Source: G965205525 sp965205525 (GTDB lineage Bacteria; Pseudomonadota; Gammaproteobacteria; JABABF01). From it: a stretch of 64,000 nucleotides of DNA. A program made the position numbers and the translations under genes. Each line of letters opens with the position of its first letter. Within the stretch, counting starts at the first letter, position 1. The notes under the pieces were generated by a model. That model did no database searches. It worked only from the letters and a program-made list of their open reading frames with translations, and was not told the origin of the DNA. The DNA lies in the NCBI GenBank assembly GCA_965205525.1, contig OZ242171.1, forward strand, positions 372,001-436,000, read 5' to 3'. Below, in pieces: positions 34,725-43,615 of the stretch.

Positions 34725-36061
34725 AAAAAGGCCGCTTTGACAATGTGCGCGGCATGCCAGACCTGCTGTCGGCGGAGACGGCTCTGCATCGCCGGGTGGA
34801 GGAGAGCGCGGCGGAAATTCTGGAGGGCTACGGCTACCGGGAGCTCCGCCTGCCCCTAGTGGAACCGGAGGGACTGTTTCGCCACTCCCTGGGAGATTCC
34901 GCCGACATCGTAGAGAAAGAGATGTACCTGCTGCAGGATGCCCCGGAGAGCGAGGGAGAGCGGCTGTGCCTGCGCCCTGAGGGCACCGCTGGCTGCGTGC
35001 GTGCGGCCATTGCCGCCGACCCGAAACGCTCGGGTCTGCAGAGGGTATGGTACCGGGGTGCCATGTTTCGCCGTGAGCGGCCTCAGAAAGGGCGCCGCCG
35101 GCAGTTTCACCAGGTCGGTGCCGAGATCTTTGGCGCGGACGGCCCGGGTGCAGACGCGGAGCTGGTGGCCGTCTTGGCCCGCCTGTGGCGTCGTCTTGGG
35201 GTGGAGGATCTCTTGGAGCTGCGGGTGCACTCCCTGGGGGATGCGGCCGACCGCAGCCGCTACCGGGAGCGTTTGGAAATCTACTTGAAGGAGCGCGCCG
35301 ACCTGCTGGGAGCGACTGATCAAAGACGCTTGAAGCGCAGCCCGCTGCGGGTGCTGGACAGCAAGGAACCACAAACCCGTCGGGCCCTGCAGGATGCGCC
35401 GAAGATGGAGGCTTGTCTCGGTGCCGATGCGAAAGCGCATTTTCATTCCTTCTGTGAGATTTTAGATGGCATGAAAATCCGCTACCGGGTAGATCCCCTT
35501 TTAGTGCGCGGCCTGGATTATTACAGCCGCACCGTTTTTGAGTGGGTCGGGGCGGCGGATGCCGGGCTTGGCACTCAGGACGCGGTGGCGGCTGGCGGAC
35601 GTTACGACCAGCTCTTTGAAAAACTGGGGGGCGATGCGCTGCCTGCCGCCGGCTTTGCTCTGGGCATAGAGCGTTTGTGCCTGCTGATAGAGCAGGCCGA
35701 GAGCAGGCGGCAGGACAGGGCAGAGGGCGGGGGGGCAGTCGCTCCAACTCTGGATGCCTGCCTGGTGGCGGATAAGAATCTGGAGGCCCGCGCCGGCATA
35801 CTGGCGGAAGATTTGCGCGATGGTGTGCCCGGCCTGCGCCTGACGCTGCAATGCGGCTGGGGCAGCCGGGAGGCCCAGTCAAAGCGGGCCCGCAGGAAGA
35901 GCGAGGCGGCCCTTTTGCTGCAGCTGGAGACAGCGGGGGATCGGGAGCCGTCCCTCAGCCTCAGGGATTTGCAGACCAAACCCCACAGCCTTGAAAATAT
36001 TACTCTGCCAAAATTGAAGCAGCGTTTAAAACGACAGGTGCATGAGCGGGCAAGGCAATGA
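34721..36061 (+). CDS. hisS: Histidyl-tRNA synthetase
   Basis: 446-residue class II synthetase. Motif 2 region LRPEGTAGCVRA, the histidine A motif LVRGLDYYSRTVFEW and AAGGRYDQL are intact. The C-terminal anticodon-binding domain follows. ATGA overlaps occur at both ends, with ispG and yfgM. Confidence 0.97.
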   Translation: MKKGRFDNVRGMPDLLSAETALHRRVEESAAEILEGYGYRELRLPLVEPEGLFRHSLGDSADIVEKEMYLLQDAPESEGERLCLRPEGTAGCVRAAIAADPKRSGLQRVWYRGAMFRRERPQKGRRRQFHQVGAEIFGADGPGADAELVAVLARLWRRLGVEDLLELRVHSLGDAADRSRYRERLEIYLKERADLLGATDQRRLKRSPLRVLDSKEPQTRRALQDAPKMEACLGADAKAHFHSFCEILDGMKIRYRVDPLLVRGLDYYSRTVFEWVGAADAGLGTQDAVAAGGRYDQLFEKLGGDALPAAGFALGIERLCLLIEQAESRRQDRAEGGGAVAPTLDACLVADKNLEARAGILAEDLRDGVPGLRLTLQCGWGSREAQSKRARRKSEAALLLQLETAGDREPSLSLRDLQTKPHSLENITLPKLKQRLKRQVHERARQ

Positions 36062-36948
36062 ACGAAACTCGGGTAGATCAGCAACTGGAGGTCCTGGGGG
36101 GCTGGTGGGAGGAAAACGGCAAACGTGTGCTCACGGGGATCATCACTGTGGTGGCCCTGGGTGTGGGCTGGACCCAATGGGGCAGCTGGCAGGAGCGGCA
36201 GACGGAGCAGGCTTCGGATATCTACCAGAGTCTTCTGGAAACCCTGCAGAATGAAGAAAGCGATGCGCTTTCCCCCGGGAGCGAAGCCAGGGAAACCCTG
36301 ATTCAGCTGGCCAACTCCCTGCGGGAGGAATTTCCCAGCTCTATTTACGCCCAGTACGGCTCGCTTCTGGAGGCGAAACAGGCGGTGGAAGAGGGGGACC
36401 TGCGGCGGGCGGAGGATGCCCTGCAATGGATTCTGATTCAGGAGCCCGATCAGATCATCAATGCGATCACCTATCTGCGCTTGGCCCGGGTCGCCTGGGC
36501 TCGGGGGGACCGACAGAGTGCGCAGCAGTACCTCCTGACCCCTGAGAGCGGTTATTTTATTCCCCTGTTCCAGGAGCTGCGCGGCGACATGCTCTGGGAT
36601 TTTGGCATTCCCGACCAGGCCCGGCAGGCCTACAGCATGGCGGCGCAGAGTTACGGGGATACCCTGCCGGATAACCTTCGTTTCAAAATACAGGAAATTG
36701 AAAGCATAGTTGCCAGCAAGAGTGCGGAGGGCAGCACGGATGCGCAAGGGAGTGTGGTCGCCGCCGGCCAGGGGACGGGCGGCGATGCGGGTCAAGAGGC
36801 TGGCGGCGATGCGAGTGAAGAGGCTGGCGGCGATGCGAGCGAAGAGGTTGGCAGTGATGCGAGTGAAGAGGCTGGCGGCGATGCGAGCGAAGAGGTTGGC
36901 AGCGATGCGAGCGAGGAGGCTTTTGGCGATGAAATACCCGGGCCCTGA
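36058..36948 (+). CDS. yfgM: YfgM-type membrane TPR protein with repeat tail
   Basis: 296-residue protein with a short cytoplasmic N-terminus, one membrane helix (about 22-40, VLTGIITVVALGVGW) and a periplasmic TPR region. YfgM binds the SecYEG translocon and helps periplasmic chaperones. After about residue 235 the protein becomes an acidic tail of six 8-residue repeats based on GGDASEEA, encoded by a 24-bp tandem repeat. The gene's last 20 bp overlap bamB. Confidence 0.88.
   Translation: MNETRVDQQLEVLGGWWEENGKRVLTGIITVVALGVGWTQWGSWQERQTEQASDIYQSLLETLQNEESDALSPGSEARETLIQLANSLREEFPSSIYAQYGSLLEAKQAVEEGDLRRAEDALQWILIQEPDQIINAITYLRLARVAWARGDRQSAQQYLLTPESGYFIPLFQELRGDMLWDFGIPDQARQAYSMAAQSYGDTLPDNLRFKIQEIESIVASKSAEGSTDAQGSVVAAGQGTGGDAGQEAGGDASEEAGGDASEEVGSDASEEAGGDASEEVGSDASEEAFGDEIPGP
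36781..36924 (+). repeat. 24-bp coding tandem repeat, six units
   Basis: Six units start at 36781 and every 24 bp after that. In the yfgM frame each encodes an acidic GGDASEEA-like octapeptide; in the bamB frame each encodes MRVKRLAA-like basic octapeptides with no stop. Each unit holds GAAGAGG (GGAGG core in the last) nine bases before an ATG, so the real bamB start is the product of the final unit. Confidence 0.9.
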
Positions 36949-38128
36949 AGTGCTCTCGCGCGCGCTCCTGCCGATAATCCTGGCGCTTCTTGTCAGCGGC
37001 TGCGGCACACTCAGCTGGAATCCGCTAAGCGGTTTTCTAAACCGCAACAAGTCCGATGAGCAGATGCCCGCCGAGTTGCAGGATTTCACACCACAGACAA
37101 GCATTTCTCTGCTGTGGCACGCCAAAGTGGGCGAGGGTGCCGACGATACGGGACGCCTGCAGCCGGTAATAGCCGGGGATGTGCTTTATACGGCTTCGGC
37201 GAAGGGGCTGGTCACGGCGTTGGACCGGCACACCGGGGACACCCTGTGGCGGGTGCGGGCGGCGGATGCCCTGAGCGGCGGTGTCGGCATTGGCCCCGGC
37301 ATAGTTTTGATTGCCAGCCCGGAGGGCGAAATTTTTGCCCTTGACCCGGAGGACGGCGCTCTCTTGTGGGAGAGTGAGCTCCGCACCGAGGTCCTGTCCG
37401 CCCCTGCCACGGATGGCGAGATCGTCGTGGTGCGCACCATATCTGGCAAGCTGCACGGCCTGAGTGCGGAGGACGGCGAGTTCCTCTGGGTCTATTCCTC
37501 CGACCTGCCGCTTCTGACCCTGCACGGTACAGGCGCTCCCTTGGTGCGGGGAGGCTGGGTGATAGCCGGCTTTGACAACGGCCAGGTGGCGGCTTTGGAT
37601 TTGAAGAAAGGGGAAGAGCAGTGGCGGCGGCGGCTGGCCCGCCCGGAGGGCACTTCCGCTATCAATCGCCTGGTGGACATAGACGGCGATTTGCTGATGG
37701 TGGATGAGTTTCTGTACGCAGTCGGTTTTCAGGGGCAGGCCGGGGTGATGGCCTGGCAGCGGGGTCAGTGGCTGTGGCGGCAGCCCGCTTCCAGCCATGT
37801 CGCCCCCGCCGCGGATCTCGGCAGCATGTATGTGGTGAGCGATCGGGGCCAGGTCCTCGCGCTGGATCGGAATAACGGCCGTCTGCGCTGGGAGAGCGGC
37901 GAGCTCTCTCTGCGCGAGCTAAGCTCTCCAGCGGCCTTTCTCGGCTACCTGGCAGTAGGCGACTTTGAGGGATACTGTCACCTGCTCTCACAGGTGGACG
38001 GCAGCATCGTCGGCCGGGTGCGCCACGGTCGCGACAGGATCCGCGTGGCTCCGCTGGCAATAGACGACACCCTGTATGTCCTGGGAGAGGGGGGCAGGCT
38101 GGCGGCCTATCAGGTGCAGGCCTTTTGA
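36929..38128 (+). CDS. bamB: Outer membrane assembly lipoprotein BamB
   Basis: 399-residue beta-propeller lipoprotein of the BAM complex. The ATG at 36929 gives a lipoprotein signal with lipobox LVSGC, lipidated Cys25. Repeated blades with LYTASAKGLVTALDRHTG and IFALDPEDGALLWE follow the PQQ-like pattern. In-frame ATGs inside the upstream 24-bp repeats could add a basic leader. Confidence 0.95.
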   Translation: MKYPGPEVLSRALLPIILALLVSGCGTLSWNPLSGFLNRNKSDEQMPAELQDFTPQTSISLLWHAKVGEGADDTGRLQPVIAGDVLYTASAKGLVTALDRHTGDTLWRVRAADALSGGVGIGPGIVLIASPEGEIFALDPEDGALLWESELRTEVLSAPATDGEIVVVRTISGKLHGLSAEDGEFLWVYSSDLPLLTLHGTGAPLVRGGWVIAGFDNGQVAALDLKKGEEQWRRRLARPEGTSAINRLVDIDGDLLMVDEFLYAVGFQGQAGVMAWQRGQWLWRQPASSHVAPAADLGSMYVVSDRGQVLALDRNNGRLRWESGELSLRELSSPAAFLGYLAVGDFEGYCHLLSQVDGSIVGRVRHGRDRIRVAPLAIDDTLYVLGEGGRLAAYQVQAF

Positions 38129-38141
38129 TGAGATTTCGGAT

Positions 38142-39467
38142 ATGTCTATCATCGTACTGGCGGGTCGGCCCAATGTCGGCAAGTCCACCCTATTCAATCG
38201 CCTGCTCGGCTCGGAGGATGCGCTGGTCTCTAATTTTCCGGGTCTGACCCGGGATCGGCGTTACGGCTTTGCCCAGCGGGACGGGCGTGAGTTAATTCTG
38301 GTAGATACCGGCGGGCTGGAAGACAGCCGGGAAGCCTTGGGCGGCGCGGTGCTGCGCCAGACGGAGCAGGCGATTGAAGAGGCGGATTTGGTGCTCTTTT
38401 TGGCGGATGCCCGGGATGGCCTGTGCGCTGCTGACCGGGAGATTGCCAGCCGCCTGCGGGCAGCGGACCGGCCCTGGCTGCTCGTGGCGAACAAGTCAGA
38501 GGGCATGGAGCCGGCACTGGCTGTCGCCGAGTTCAGCGCCCTCGGGGTTGCGTCTGTGCAGCCGATTTCCGCTGCCCACGGTCTCGGCATACAGGGACTG
38601 TGGGAGGCCATCTGCGAAGTCCTGCCCCCGCCAGCGACCGAGGAAGAGGAGGGCGATAGCGCTGAAGAAGGGACTCGAATCGCCATTATCGGACGGCCTA
38701 ATGCCGGCAAATCCACCCTGGTTAACCGCCTCCTCGGCGAAGAGCGGGTGGTGGTCAGCTCCGAGCCCGGGGTGACCCGGGACAGCGTGCGTGTCCCCTG
38801 CACTTGGGGCGGCCAGCCCTATGTGCTGGTGGATACCGCCGGGGTGCGCCGTCGCCGCGCCCTTGTGGGCACCGTTGAAAAGCTGTCGGTGATGATGGCG
38901 CTGCGGGCAATTCGCGCCGCCGATGTTGCCATTTTGATGATGGATGCCGAGGAGGGGCTGACGGACCAGGACCTGCATCTCCTGGGACTGATGCTGAAGA
39001 TGGGCCGAGGAGCGGTCTTCTGCATCAACAAATGGGATTGCCTCGGCGGGGAGGAGCGGCGGCGCGTCCGCACCGAGCTGGAGCGGCGTCTCGGCTTTGC
39101 CTACTATATTCGCCAAGTGCCCATCTCGGCCCTGAAGGGAAAGGGCCTCGGCACCCTCCGCCGGGCCGTGGATGCAGCCCGCGCCTCCTCCGCCCGCTCC
39201 CTCAGCACTGCCCGCCTGAATGCCTTGCTGCAGGATGCGCTCCGCCAGCACCCCCCGCCCCGCTCCGGCCGGCGGCAGGGAGTGAGGCTGCGCTACGCGC
39301 ATTCCGCGGGCAGCTGTCCGCCGCGTATCGTCATCCATGGCACCCGCGCCGAGCACACCCCCGCTGGCTATCGCAGGTACCTGGAGAATTTTTTCCGCCG
39401 CGGTTTCGCCCTGGAGGGAACCCCCATGCGCCTCAGCTTTCGCGGTGTGCGCAATCCCTACACCTAG
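38142..39467 (+). CDS. der: Ribosome assembly GTPase Der (EngA)
   Basis: 441-residue double-GTPase for 50S assembly. First G domain GRPNVGKST and DTGG; second GRPNAGKST, DTAG and NKWD; then a KH-like domain. ATG at 38142 gives the standard MSIIVLAGRPNVGKS start. Last gene of the ispG-der block. Confidence 0.97.
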   Translation: MSIIVLAGRPNVGKSTLFNRLLGSEDALVSNFPGLTRDRRYGFAQRDGRELILVDTGGLEDSREALGGAVLRQTEQAIEEADLVLFLADARDGLCAADREIASRLRAADRPWLLVANKSEGMEPALAVAEFSALGVASVQPISAAHGLGIQGLWEAICEVLPPPATEEEEGDSAEEGTRIAIIGRPNAGKSTLVNRLLGEERVVVSSEPGVTRDSVRVPCTWGGQPYVLVDTAGVRRRRALVGTVEKLSVMMALRAIRAADVAILMMDAEEGLTDQDLHLLGLMLKMGRGAVFCINKWDCLGGEERRRVRTELERRLGFAYYIRQVPISALKGKGLGTLRRAVDAARASSARSLSTARLNALLQDALRQHPPPRSGRRQGVRLRYAHSAGSCPPRIVIHGTRAEHTPAGYRRYLENFFRRGFALEGTPMRLSFRGVRNPYT

Positions 39468-39515
39468 CGCGAGGAGCGGCAGCCGGACCGGTGTCGGGGG
39501 GAGACTGCAGGCCGG

Positions 39516-40700
39516 CTATTTTCGGTCCGACAGGTAGAGCACCGCTTCGTCCTGATTAATATAAAAATCAAAGCGTCCTAAATAGTTCATTCCCAGCAGG
39601 CCGTCCGCCTCCGGCAGGTTTTCCATGTTCAGCACGGCGAAGCGGAAATCCCGCACCGGAAGATCTGCGATCCGCAGGTAATCCACCTGCAGCACCGAAG
39701 CCACCACATCCCCGTTGGGGGTATGCATCAGGATTGACTGTGGTGCACCTTGCTCCGGCAGACCCAGCTTGCGGGACACGCTCTGCTTGAGAACAGTCAG
39801 GCTGGCACCGGTATCAATCAGCAGCGAGATAGTGCCGTAGCCGCCGATATCAGCACGCACGAGAAAGTGCTCTTGCCTGCGCACCAGGGGCACCCGCACC
39901 TGGTTGGATTCCTGTAACTTCTGCTCAATTTCTTCCATCATCGCTTGGGCCCGCTCACCCCACACCGGGTCGTAGATGATTCGGGTCAGGGAGTTCAGCG
40001 CATCGTAGTGCTGCAGGAGGAGCCGCTGCACATTCGCCAGGCGATAAAAGTGCACCGGATTATCCGATTCTATGCGGGTTAGAAATTGCAGGAATTCTAT
40101 CTGGGCCCGGGGGTCATCCCGGGCCCGGAGATTTTGCAGCTGCTGGCGCACGATGTCGTCAAAGGCTGCCTCAATGGTTTCCGCCGGCACCTCGCCCTGA
40201 GGGTAGCTCTGCAGTTCAATGAGACGATTTAGCGCATCCTGATAACGAAAGCGCATGCTGTAGAGAATGGCCTGGTAAAACACCGCCGGCGGATCCTCCA
40301 CCTCTATCGCCAGGTACTCGGGCAGCAGCTGCTCCAGCCGCTCCGGGTTTTCCTCAATCAGCTGTCCCATGATCTCCCGGAAGACCTGCCGGCAGAGGGC
40401 GGCATTTCTGGGCTTTTGGCGGCATCTCTCCCGGTGCAGCTTGAGGGCCAGGGCATCCTCTCCCTGGCGGAGCAGTTTTTGCAGCTGTTCCGGCAGGGAT
40501 TCCGTCACCTGCCAGGAGCTCGGCTTCGGGGCTGGCGCTGCCCGGGGGGCGGGCAGCGTGCGGGGCTGAGATCGCGTAATAGGCGCTGCCACAGGTGCTG
40601 GCGCGGCGGTGGGCACCGGCGGCGGCCTGCTCGGCATGAGCAGCAGCATGAGAGCGCCGCCGGCCAGTGCGCCCATCCCCAGGTACAGGAGTCTGCTCAT
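39516..40700 (-). CDS. Membrane-anchored retropepsin-like aspartic protease
   Basis: 394 residues: one N-terminal membrane helix (about 5-22), a Pro/Ala-rich linker to 60, a helical TPR-like region (about 70-265) and a C-terminal clan AA aspartic protease domain. Asp296 in LLIDTGAS is the catalytic residue; the fold would dimerise. The later GLLGMNYLGRFDFYINQ matches the family. Bacterial proteins of this group are poorly characterised. Convergent with der. Confidence 0.82.
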   Translation of the reverse strand: MSRLLYLGMGALAGGALMLLLMPSRPPPVPTAAPAPVAAPITRSQPRTLPAPRAAPAPKPSSWQVTESLPEQLQKLLRQGEDALALKLHRERCRQKPRNAALCRQVFREIMGQLIEENPERLEQLLPEYLAIEVEDPPAVFYQAILYSMRFRYQDALNRLIELQSYPQGEVPAETIEAAFDDIVRQQLQNLRARDDPRAQIEFLQFLTRIESDNPVHFYRLANVQRLLLQHYDALNSLTRIIYDPVWGERAQAMMEEIEQKLQESNQVRVPLVRRQEHFLVRADIGGYGTISLLIDTGASLTVLKQSVSRKLGLPEQGAPQSILMHTPNGDVVASVLQVDYLRIADLPVRDFRFAVLNMENLPEADGLLGMNYLGRFDFYINQDEAVLYLSDRK

Positions 40701-40845
40701 GGTCTGCAGGTCAGGCGGGCTCTTTTCGGCATAGGGGCCGGCTTGGGCTTTTCATCGGAGTGCGGCGGCGGCTGGCATTTGCAGGACGACGCGGACAGCG
40801 AGGAGATTTCAGGCCTCGGCGAAGCCCTGCAGGGCGGGTGCTGCC

Positions 40846-40851
40846 TATAAT
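40846..40851 (+). promoter_or_regulatory. Probable promoter of the acyl-CoA operon
   Basis: Perfect TATAAT 41 bp before the acyl-CoA dehydrogenase ATG, the only such box in the 190-bp divergent space. No clear -35 hexamer is visible. Confidence 0.45.
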
Positions 40852-40891
40852 AGCCTCCTATTGCTGGCAGCAGAGTCTGAGGGGACATGTC

Positions 40892-42073
40892 ATGAGCAGT
40901 TTGGAAACTTTTCAAAAAGAGACTCGGTCTTGGCTGGAGAAAAACTGTCCGCCCGCCATGCGCGAGCCGATATCGGCAGAGGATAGGGTGTGGGCCTCTT
41001 CGGACATGGAATTCCCCAGCGAGGACGCGCGTCTTTGGTTTGAGCGCATGGTGGAGAAGCGCTGGTGTGTGCCGGAATGGCCCGAGGAGTACGGCGGCGG
41101 CGGTCTCAGCCCCGACGAGGGCCGCATCCTGTGCGAAGAGATGAAGCACCTTAATTGCCGCGAGCCCCAGTACAGTTTCGGCATCACCATGATCGGCCCG
41201 GTGCTGCTGGAATTCGGCAGCGAGGAGCAGAAGCGGGAGTTCCTGCCGCGCATTGCTCGGGGCGAGATCCGCTGGTGCCAGGGGTACAGCGAGCCCGGGG
41301 CTGGCTCGGATTTGGCGGGTTTGCGCACCGCCGCCAAGGATTGCGGCGACCATTACCTCGTCAGCGGTTCCAAGATCTGGACCAGCGATGCGGACAAGGC
41401 GGACTGGATCTACTGCTTAGTTCGCACGGATCCGAAGGCGCCGAAGCAGCGGGGTATCAGTTTTCTGCTCTTTGATATGCACCAGCCCGGTATCACTGTG
41501 GAGCCGATCCGCCTGATCAGCGGCGACTCCCCCTTCTGCCAGGTGTTTTTTGATGATGTGAGGGCGGAGAAGCACCATCGGGTGGGCGAGGAAAACCATG
41601 GCTGGAGCGTGGCCAAGCGCCTTCTGGAGTACGAGCGTGCGATGATGGCGGATCTGGCGGGGGAGAGCCACAACCCAGTCACGCCGATGAGTGTCGCCAA
41701 GAATGCTTTGGAGTGGGAGAACGGGCGCATTCGGGATCCCATTTTTCGTGATCGGCTCGCCGGCCACCTGATCAATCGGCACAGCGCGGAGCTGACCAAC
41801 CAGCGGGCGGCGATGGAAATTGAAGCGAAGGTGCCGACCCTGACCGCTATGGTGCTGAAGTACGCGGGCACCGAAGAGGAGAAGCGAGGTCGCTATCTGA
41901 TGATGGACATGCTGGGGTACAGCGGTCTCGGCTGGGAGGGGGAGAGTTTCACCTCCGAAGGGCTGCAGGTGACCCGTGATTGGCTGATGTGCCACGCCTA
42001 CACCATCGCCGGCGGCAGCTCGGAGGTGCAGCTCAATATTATTGCCAAGCGCGCACTGAGCCTGCCTGTTTGA
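40892..42073 (+). CDS. Acyl-CoA dehydrogenase, first gene of catabolic operon
   Basis: 393-residue FAD-dependent dehydrogenase. CQGYSEPGAGSDLAGLRTAA is the FAD/acyl-binding middle motif. C-terminal AYTIAGGSSEVQLNIIAKRALSLP is typical of dehydrogenases in sterol and branched-acyl pathways. The ATG follows GAGGGG. The next gene begins one base after its stop. Confidence 0.92.
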   Translation: MSSLETFQKETRSWLEKNCPPAMREPISAEDRVWASSDMEFPSEDARLWFERMVEKRWCVPEWPEEYGGGGLSPDEGRILCEEMKHLNCREPQYSFGITMIGPVLLEFGSEEQKREFLPRIARGEIRWCQGYSEPGAGSDLAGLRTAAKDCGDHYLVSGSKIWTSDADKADWIYCLVRTDPKAPKQRGISFLLFDMHQPGITVEPIRLISGDSPFCQVFFDDVRAEKHHRVGEENHGWSVAKRLLEYERAMMADLAGESHNPVTPMSVAKNALEWENGRIRDPIFRDRLAGHLINRHSAELTNQRAAMEIEAKVPTLTAMVLKYAGTEEEKRGRYLMMDMLGYSGLGWEGESFTSEGLQVTRDWLMCHAYTIAGGSSEVQLNIIAKRALSLPV

Positions 42074-42074
42074 G

Positions 42075-42524
42075 ATGTCCTCCTCTCCCCTCAGGGCAGC
42101 CGAACAGTCGGACATCCGCACTCCTGCCGATGTGCACCGCATGGTGGAAACCTTCTATGAGCAGGTGCTGAAGGATGAGGTGCTGGGGCAAATTTTTCTG
42201 GTGGACGCCGGCATTCGGCTGGAGGAGCACAAGCCCCGCATCCGGGCCTTCTGGGAAAAACTTCTGCTGGGCATGCCCGGCTACGACAGACACACCATGA
42301 ATATTCATCGTGCGCTGCATGCGCACCGTCCCCTCACGCAATCCGATTTTGCCCGCTGGGTCAGCCTGTTTCAAGCCAATGTGGACCGGCATTTTGCCGG
42401 CCCGAAAGCCGAGCGGGCCAAGCGGCTGGCCGCTAACATTGCCAGCAATATGAAGAATCTTCTGGGGGTGCGGCCCTGTTCCTCTTGTGCAGGCGCTTAT
42501 TCATCAAAATCAAGCTCGTCTTGA
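42075..42524 (+). CDS. Group III truncated haemoglobin
   Basis: 149-residue truncated globin. The core TPADVHRMVETFYEQVLKD, HKPRIRAFWEKLLLG and the helix F region HRALHAHRPLTQSDFARWVSLF, with candidate proximal His, fit group III. Such proteins bind O2 or NO. The C-terminus has CSSC and a Ser run that homologues lack. Its place directly behind an acyl-CoA dehydrogenase is unusual. Confidence 0.87.
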   Translation: MSSSPLRAAEQSDIRTPADVHRMVETFYEQVLKDEVLGQIFLVDAGIRLEEHKPRIRAFWEKLLLGMPGYDRHTMNIHRALHAHRPLTQSDFARWVSLFQANVDRHFAGPKAERAKRLAANIASNMKNLLGVRPCSSCAGAYSSKSSSS

Positions 42525-42640
42525 TCACCTGCCATGGGGAATGCATAACCGGCAGCCCCCTCCCTTGGCCCTATTTGATTTTTACTGCTCTGTTGGGGCA
42601 TACTTTCTTTTCCTAGCGTATTTTTAGAAAATGCTGTCCT

Positions 42641-43081
42641 ATGACAGAGCCTGCAACCCTCAGCCAAGACTTTGAGCTCGGCTTTACCTATACCCGCTCT
42701 ACCGGCCCCGTGGTAGGCCGGTTTCTCACCGAATTGCGGGAGCGGCGTATCTTCGGCATCCGGGGCAGCGATGACCGAGTGCTGGTCCCGCCCATGGAAT
42801 ACGACCCCCAGACGGCGGAGGCCCTGTCGGAATTCGTAGAGGTGGGGCAGAGCGGCGAGGTGAAAACTTGGTGCTGGGTGACGGAGCCCCGGGACAAGCA
42901 TCCCCTGTCACGCCCCTTCGCTTGGGCACTGATCCTCCTGGAGGGGGCCGACGTGCCTCTCGTGCATGCCGTGGATGCCGGGGAGATCTCCGCTATGCAG
43001 ACCGGCATGAAGGTCCGGGTGCGCTGGGCCGATGAGACCCGGGGCCACATTTTAGACATCGCTTGCTTTGCGCCCGCTTGA
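42641..43081 (+). CDS. DUF35 OB-fold protein lacking zinc-ribbon cysteines
   Basis: 146-residue OB-fold protein. The rubredoxin-like zinc ribbon that usually precedes the OB fold is recognisable in shape, but none of its four cysteines is kept: the region reads GIRGSDDRVLVPPMEYD. DUF35 proteins partner thiolases, as ChsH2 does the Ltp2 aldolase in sterol side-chain breakdown. A paralogue follows after 9 bp and two thiolases after that. Confidence 0.82.
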   Translation: MTEPATLSQDFELGFTYTRSTGPVVGRFLTELRERRIFGIRGSDDRVLVPPMEYDPQTAEALSEFVEVGQSGEVKTWCWVTEPRDKHPLSRPFAWALILLEGADVPLVHAVDAGEISAMQTGMKVRVRWADETRGHILDIACFAPA

Positions 43082-43090
43082 AGAACCGCC

Positions 43091-43615
43091 ATGGCTGAAG
43101 ACAAGAAGAAAAAAAATGGGGGCGATGAGCCCGTAACCATGATGGAGGCCCCCATTTATCTTGGTTTTCATTACACGGCAGGGCGGGCCTCAACCCACTT
43201 CCTGACGGAAATCAAAAAGGGGCGCTTAGTGGGGCTGCGCTGCGAGGATGGCGAAGATGTCTATGTGCCCCCCCGGGGCTCCTGTCCCAAGCGCGGTGCT
43301 CCCACCACGGTGGAGGTGCCTCTGAGCGGCAAGGGCTGCATTGAGGGCTTCACCATCGTCCACATCCCCATCCCGGACAACCCTATCAAGCCCCCCTTCG
43401 CAGTGGCCAATATTCTGTTAGATGGCGCATCCCTGTCCTTCATCCACCTGGTGAGCGAGGTTAAGAACGAGGAGGTGCGTATCGGCATGCGCGTAGAGGC
43501 GGTATGGAAGCCAGAGGCGGAGTGGACCTGGACCTTTGAGAACATTCGCTATTTCCGGCCCTTGGATGAGCCGGATACGGATATTGATGCCCTGCGAAAG
43601 AAACACCATGCGTGA
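43091..43615 (+). CDS. DUF35 OB-fold protein, partial zinc ribbon
   Basis: 174 residues, paralogue of the preceding gene. The ribbon keeps only two candidate Cys (LRCEDG and GSCPKRG). The N-terminus is Lys-rich and the C-terminus extends with an acidic and His-containing tail. Stop overlaps the next thiolase start by 8 bp, supporting a complex with it. Confidence 0.82.
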   Translation: MAEDKKKKNGGDEPVTMMEAPIYLGFHYTAGRASTHFLTEIKKGRLVGLRCEDGEDVYVPPRGSCPKRGAPTTVEVPLSGKGCIEGFTIVHIPIPDNPIKPPFAVANILLDGASLSFIHLVSEVKNEEVRIGMRVEAVWKPEAEWTWTFENIRYFRPLDEPDTDIDALRKKHHA

